From positions 62,001 to 126,000 of the forward strand of contig NZ_FUZF01000004.1 in NCBI RefSeq assembly GCF_900168125.1: DNA of 64,000 nucleotides, read 5' to 3'. This DNA is from Sphingobacterium nematocida (GTDB lineage Bacteria; Bacteroidota; Bacteroidia; Sphingobacteriales; Sphingobacteriaceae). Position 1 is the first letter of the stretch. Every line of letters begins with the position of its first letter. The notes beneath the pieces were generated by a model, which had not been told where the DNA came from, did not search any database, and was given only the letters and a program-made list of their open reading frames with translations. Below, piece by piece: positions 59,855 to 64,000 of this stretch. The position numbers and the translations under genes were made by a program.

Positions 59855-61621
59855 ATGAAAACACTTAATTATATTTTCGTTGTATTTGCACTGTTTACGA
59901 TGGTATCATGCGATCTGGAAGAGATGCCCGTAGATACAGCGACAAATCAGGCGATATTTGAATCCGTGGGTGGATTGGAACTGTATTCCAATTCTTTTTA
60001 TGACATCCTTCCCAATACCGATGTCGGCGTGTTACAGCGCGATGATCTTTCTGATCTTGTTGCGCGTAATGGGGTGGATGACTTTCTGGCTCCAAATGCG
60101 TTGAGCCCGATTACTAGCGGCGGCTGGGAATGGAAAGATCTTAGGAATATCAATTATTTTATTGAAAATGCGGGTAAAAGTTCGGTGGTTAACAAGAACC
60201 ACTTTGTAGGCGTAGCTCGTTTTTTTAGAGCATTGTTCTATTTCGAGAAGGTCAAGCGATTTGGTGACGTACCTTGGGTAGACCAAACCATCGCGATTGA
60301 TAACGATGCAGTACTCTATGCCAAACGGGATGATCGATTTGTAGTGATGGAAAAAGTGTTGGCAGATCTAGATTATGCGATTGAGCATATCGAATTAGCT
60401 ACCGATGCTTCAGCAACACGCATTACCAAAAATGTAGCTCGTGCCTACAAAACACGCATCTGTCTGTACGAAGCCTCTTTTCGTAAATACCATATCGATT
60501 ACAATAAGCAGTCTACAGCACAGCAATGGTACCGTGAAGTGGTCAAAGAAGCCAACGCGATCACTGGATTTGTCTTACATAGATCATCTGATATAGAAAA
60601 ATCTTATCGGGAGCTTTTTATTGCCAAAACCCCTTTTGTTGACGAGACTCTACTTGCTGTCGTACTCAATGCTAATTTGCAGGTGTTCAGTTCTGCCAAT
60701 AGAAGATTTATCAGTCCTACTTATGGTAATAGACCTAGTCTCACCCGCGATTTTGTGAAGATGTATCTGAATGCGGATGGTTCGCGCTTTACCGACGATC
60801 CTAGTTACAAAACGAAACCTTTTGTCGACGAAGTCAAAAGTCGGGATTTAAGATTAAAGCAGACTATACGTTCTGGTAATTATGCACGTACGGAAAATGG
60901 GGTGCCTGTTGTTTCTGCTCCCAATTTTACACAGACTTATACCGGTTATCAGCCCATCAAGTGGTGTTACGATGAACGGTTTCCGTATGATGATGAGAGT
61001 CGCAATGATAATGCACACATCATCATGCGATGGGGAGAGATCCTGCTCAATAAAGCAGAGGCTTTAGCCGAACTAGGTGAGTTGACACCGACCGAGTGGA
61101 ATAATACGATAGCGGCACTTAGAGAGCGTGCCGGTATACCGACAGCAGCGGCAAGACAACTACCTACAGTAGCTGATCCCTATTTGTTAAACTACTATAA
61201 GGGACGATTTACAGACCCGGTGCTATTAGAGGTTGTCCGGGAACGAGCGGTAGAGATGATTTTTGAAGGATTGCGCACAGATGATCTGATCCGTTGGAAA
61301 TTAGGAGAGCTGTTTCAGACATCTGCCATGAATGGAATATACGTGCCTGGACTGGGTGAACATGATCTTAATGGTGACGGCAAGAAAGATGTATATTTTT
61401 ATCAGGGACAGAAACCGACTTCAAGTACGGCAGGTATCGCATTTGTTAATGTCAGCCCTTCTAGTGCGGTGGGACAACTGCAATTATCTAATGGTACTTC
61501 AGGAGAGGTGTTATGGAATCCGGGTGAGCGTAAATGGGAAGATAGAAAGTATCTATATCCTATCCCACAAAATGCAAAAGATAGAAACAATAATTTAGGA
61601 CAAAATAAAGGTTGGGAATGA
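59855..61621 (+). CDS. SusD/RagB-family outer membrane lipoprotein
   Basis: A 588-residue surface lipoprotein (lipobox MVSCDL, Cys about 19). The N-terminal helical repeats contain ARFFRALFYFEKVKRFGDVPWVDQ (about 121-144), and the C-terminal half has the family pattern ILLNKAEALAELGELTPTEWN (about 391-411) and ERAVEMIFEGLRTDDLIRWKLGE. It binds substrate and caps the SusC barrel. It starts 15 nt after susC. Its stop overlaps the start of the phosphodiesterase gene (ATGA). Confidence 0.96.
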   Translation: MKTLNYIFVVFALFTMVSCDLEEMPVDTATNQAIFESVGGLELYSNSFYDILPNTDVGVLQRDDLSDLVARNGVDDFLAPNALSPITSGGWEWKDLRNINYFIENAGKSSVVNKNHFVGVARFFRALFYFEKVKRFGDVPWVDQTIAIDNDAVLYAKRDDRFVVMEKVLADLDYAIEHIELATDASATRITKNVARAYKTRICLYEASFRKYHIDYNKQSTAQQWYREVVKEANAITGFVLHRSSDIEKSYRELFIAKTPFVDETLLAVVLNANLQVFSSANRRFISPTYGNRPSLTRDFVKMYLNADGSRFTDDPSYKTKPFVDEVKSRDLRLKQTIRSGNYARTENGVPVVSAPNFTQTYTGYQPIKWCYDERFPYDDESRNDNAHIIMRWGEILLNKAEALAELGELTPTEWNNTIAALRERAGIPTAAARQLPTVADPYLLNYYKGRFTDPVLLEVVRERAVEMIFEGLRTDDLIRWKLGELFQTSAMNGIYVPGLGEHDLNGDGKKDVYFYQGQKPTSSTAGIAFVNVSPSSAVGQLQLSNGTSGEVLWNPGERKWEDRKYLYPIPQNAKDRNNNLGQNKGWE

Positions 61622-62466
61622 AAAAAATAATTATAACATGCCTATTTATAATCGGCATCGCTGTTGGAACTAGAGCACAACATAAAAATGAAAATACGTA
61701 TCAGGTAGCTACATTCAATATCCGTATGGATACTGAAAAGGATGGTCTCGATGCTTGGCCTAATCGTAAAGACATGGTCAATGGATTGCTACGCTACCAT
61801 GAATTAGATATTATCGGCACACAAGAGGGGTTTAGACATCAACTCGATGATATAGGACGTATTGATTACCTCAAGTATGTTGGTGTGGGACGAGACGATG
61901 GCCAGCAAGGAGGTGAGCATTCGGCAATATTTTATAACGTTCACAAATTTTCAGTCTTGGACAAAGGTGATTTTTGGTACAGTGAGACTCCGGATAAACC
62001 GGGCAAAGGTTGGGATGCGGTCTGTTGCAACAGGATTTGCTCTTGGGTTAAGTTGAAGGATAAAAAAAATGGAAAGCAGTTCTTTGTTTTTAGTTCTCAC
62101 TTCGACCATCAGGGAGTAAAGGCAAGAGCGGAATCCGCCAAATTAATGGTCAAGAAGATCGCTGAGATTTCCAAAGGAGCCCCGGTTATTGCGCTGGGCG
62201 ATTTCAATGCGACGCCTGATAGCGAGCCGATTGTTACGATCAAGCATAGTCTCAAAGATGCCTTTGATATCACCCAAATTGCACCATATGGTCCAGTTGG
62301 TACTACCAATGCATTCAAATGGGATGCTCCTATGAAGCAACGTATTGATTATATTTTTGTAAACAATGGTGTTCAGGTGTTGAAATACGCATCATTGGTG
62401 GATGCGTTGCATATGCGTTTTCCTTCGGATCATCTTCCTGTTGTGGCGAAGCTGAAGATAGATTAG
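61618..62466 (+). CDS. exported endonuclease/exonuclease/phosphatase-family enzyme
   Basis: A 282-residue secreted enzyme (signal peptide IIITCLFIIGIAVGTRAQ) of the DNase I-like EEP fold. The metal-binding and catalytic residues appear in order as ATFNIRMDTEKDGLDAW, GTQEGFRHQLDD (Glu about 59), FSSHFDHQGVKAR (His about 160), ALGDFNATPDSEP (Asp/Asn about 195) and FPSDHLPVVAKL (Asp-His about 272). ATGA coupling to SusD shows it is part of the uptake locus, so the imported substrate probably contains a phosphate ester or diester. Confidence 0.93.
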   Translation: MKKIIITCLFIIGIAVGTRAQHKNENTYQVATFNIRMDTEKDGLDAWPNRKDMVNGLLRYHELDIIGTQEGFRHQLDDIGRIDYLKYVGVGRDDGQQGGEHSAIFYNVHKFSVLDKGDFWYSETPDKPGKGWDAVCCNRICSWVKLKDKKNGKQFFVFSSHFDHQGVKARAESAKLMVKKIAEISKGAPVIALGDFNATPDSEPIVTIKHSLKDAFDITQIAPYGPVGTTNAFKWDAPMKQRIDYIFVNNGVQVLKYASLVDALHMRFPSDHLPVVAKLKID

Positions 62467-62493
62467 GGACGAAGTAATCACATTCTTTTATTG

Positions 62494-62553
62494 ACCGTCT
62501 AAGTTCTCCGATTGTATTCGTACAATGTTGTTAATACTTAGACGGTTTTTTTA
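62494..62553 (+). terminator. terminator of the SusCD-phosphodiesterase operon
   Basis: The outer 11-bp stem ACCGTCTAAGT/ACTTAGACGGT encloses a second hairpin ATTGTA-TTCG-TACAAT (62511-62526) with a TTCG tetraloop, followed by seven T residues at 62546-62552. Confidence 0.85.
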
Positions 62554-62557
62554 TGTT

Positions 62558-63865
62558 TTATTTTGCGTAAATCTCTACAGCTTTCATGTTTTCCAGAGAA
62601 AGACTTTTGCCCTTAGCTTGTAGGGTGACACTTGTTTGCTTCAGATCGGAACTGATACTTACTCTTAAAATAAGTGACTCATTAGGATCATAAGCCAGCA
62701 ATTTGAAAGTATTGTAAAGTTCTTGTTCATCAAATTCCAGATAAGCGTTATACTTCTTCCCGTCTTTAAAGAAAGTTAGAAGGAGATATTCAGGTAATGG
62801 GCGTTGTTCGAGCGTTTGTTGGATAATCGCTTCATTGAACAGTTGGTACCTTTCGCCGTTGAAGAATCCGAATTTCAAGCCCATTTTGGTTTGACCAAAA
62901 TCAGTAATCTCTACCTTCCAATTGAATTTAGAACGGTATTTACCGGTCCATATGCCAAATGGGATAGGGGAGTTGTGATTTACTATTCTTCTAAATTGTC
63001 TATTGTCTTCGCAGCTACAGGTGTCGTTCAGGACCTCTTTACGTACATCTTCCCGTACGACGTCGTAGTCCTTTAGTGTAGTTCGGTTTATTTCTTCGGC
63101 TTTAAAGACAGCTATTTCTCGAGTATCATTAAAACTTGATATCCACAATACTACATCTCCGCCCGGGGCGATACCAGCGATCAGTTCATCATACTTTCCT
63201 TGTATTGTTTCTTCCAGTGTTCCATTGATGTCATGTCTAAAGCCTTTTTTGAAAAAGTTAGAGAGCATTGCTTTATCCACGGCTGTATTTAAAGCATAAT
63301 ACTTGTCTTCTAGAAAAGAATACCAGTAGAGGTTTAGGCTATCAGGCAGTACAATGTCGCCATCGTCTGATGATTTAAATGTAGATTGACCTACTCCCCA
63401 TTGGTTTGAATATACCTTTCCTGTTTCCAGTAAGGTGACAGGGTTTCGGTCTCCTTTTACCGAGATCGCAAATCGACTTTCGGAAAGTAGTTGTATCGGG
63501 TAGCCTTCGGGTGTCGCGATCCCCTGTTGGTAGTTGTATTTCTCTGTTTTGGCGTATGCCATTTCGTTACTGTATCTTGCCCTTTCTTCACCGGAGGTGC
63601 CCCATAAGGCGAAAATACAGATGAGAATCAAGAGAGCCGATGTGATTTTAAGTGCCTTTCGGTTTCTTTTAAAAAGGAACGAAACCAAAAACAGTATGAC
63701 AAAATGTATGGGTATGGCCGAAAGAATTAGCACAATAACAAATAGCTCCTGAGGTACATATGAGCTATTGTGTATAATTTGAAACTGCAGAAAGAACAAG
63801 TATATCAGAATGTCAACTATTCCAATAGCCACAGAAAGAAGAAATATTTTGAGATAGTATTTCAT
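62558..63865 (-). CDS. hypothetical membrane-anchored protein
   Basis: A 435-residue protein not recognised. Three N-terminal hydrophobic helices (about 7-28, 40-65 and 75-92) are followed by about 340 soluble residues rich in beta-like segments. Visible features are the pair CSCED at about 288-292, IPFGIWTGKYRSKFNWKVEITDFGQTKMGLKFGFFNGERY (about 305-344) and a Lys-rich C-terminus. No catalytic motif is identifiable. It lies alone and convergent with the SusCD locus, so no functional link is implied. Confidence 0.6.
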   Translation of the reverse strand: MKYYLKIFLLSVAIGIVDILIYLFFLQFQIIHNSSYVPQELFVIVLILSAIPIHFVILFLVSFLFKRNRKALKITSALLILICIFALWGTSGEERARYSNEMAYAKTEKYNYQQGIATPEGYPIQLLSESRFAISVKGDRNPVTLLETGKVYSNQWGVGQSTFKSSDDGDIVLPDSLNLYWYSFLEDKYYALNTAVDKAMLSNFFKKGFRHDINGTLEETIQGKYDELIAGIAPGGDVVLWISSFNDTREIAVFKAEEINRTTLKDYDVVREDVRKEVLNDTCSCEDNRQFRRIVNHNSPIPFGIWTGKYRSKFNWKVEITDFGQTKMGLKFGFFNGERYQLFNEAIIQQTLEQRPLPEYLLLTFFKDGKKYNAYLEFDEQELYNTFKLLAYDPNESLILRVSISSDLKQTSVTLQAKGKSLSLENMKAVEIYAK

Positions 63866-64000
63866 ATAGGGTCAAAAGCAAGTTAAGTCTAGGAAGTAAA
63901 AGTAGTTTTCTTTTTATAAAACAACTAGAGATAATGGCAATTATTGTAATCTAGTATGCTGCTACTTTTTGGAATATCTTTAAAAATAATGCGCTCTATC

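Overview
The window comes from a member of the Bacteroidota and most resembles Sphingobacterium or a close relative within Sphingobacteriaceae; this is inferred from gene content, not from a database match. It has a SusC/SusD pair with its own ECF sigma factor and FecR-type anti-sigma factor, LytS/LytTR signalling, a futalosine-route menaquinone gene, diaminopimelate dehydrogenase and lipoproteins without strong Shine-Dalgarno sequences. Many starts are preceded by the Bacteroidota -7 promoter element TAnnTTTG, sometimes with TTG 19-20 nt upstream. No rRNA, CRISPR array, prophage, plasmid origin or transposase gene was seen. One tRNA gene (Arg, anticodon ACG) is present.

Layout. 1-8.7 kb is housekeeping: a cut-off alpha/beta hydrolase, tRNA-Arg, a DUF4397-like lipoprotein, lysS, rpmE (type B) and the run GlmU-like nucleotidyltransferase, tpiA, prmA, Mpl-like Mur ligase, HTH regulator. 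8.7-13 kb (minus strand) holds a short acidic protein missed by ORF callers, the LapA-like/HAD/mqnC/scpB operon and rpsF-rpsR-rplI. 13-17.5 kb is a Crp/Fnr-family regulator followed by a TolC/HlyD/ABC-2 permease export operon. 17.5-23.3 kb has a GNAT enzyme, a lipase-like hydrolase, a MITE-like inverted repeat, a DUF4954 protein and glmS. 23.6-30.3 kb is an RND efflux operon that ends in a thioredoxin-fold lipoprotein. 30.3-36.2 kb is tyrosine catabolism (flavin reductase-like protein and fumarylacetoacetase divergent from homogentisate dioxygenase, HPPD and an amino-acid dehydrogenase). 36.2-49.3 kb is mixed: TlpA-like thioredoxin, metA, a phosphatase, a LytS/LytTR pair whose kinase is broken by an in-frame TGA, a TSUP transporter, ddh, the TIGR03915/TIGR03916 DNA-repair pair, and a carboxymuconolactone-decarboxylase-like gene next to a second Crp/Fnr regulator. 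49.4-64 kb has an SMI1/KNR4-like protein, an FMN reductase, PepF, a degenerate DEAD-box protein, and the sigma/FecR/SusC/SusD/phosphodiesterase locus.

The least explained signals are non-coding. (1) A 75-77 nt unit occurs twice (13.84 and 34.89 kb). It is bounded by direct repeats of the downstream gene's start-codon context and contains a hairpin with an invariant 19-nt loop and three compensatory base-pair changes. (2) Two near-identical minus-strand candidate small RNAs (38.0 and 42.8 kb) each have a -7 box at the same distance and an intrinsic terminator. (3) Both Crp/Fnr-type regulators lie beside a promoter with a dyad centred exactly 29.5 nt from the TAnnTTTG box. (4) A perfect 41-bp palindrome abuts the start codon of the TIGR03916 gene and holds its -7 box, implying a leaderless, repressible mRNA.
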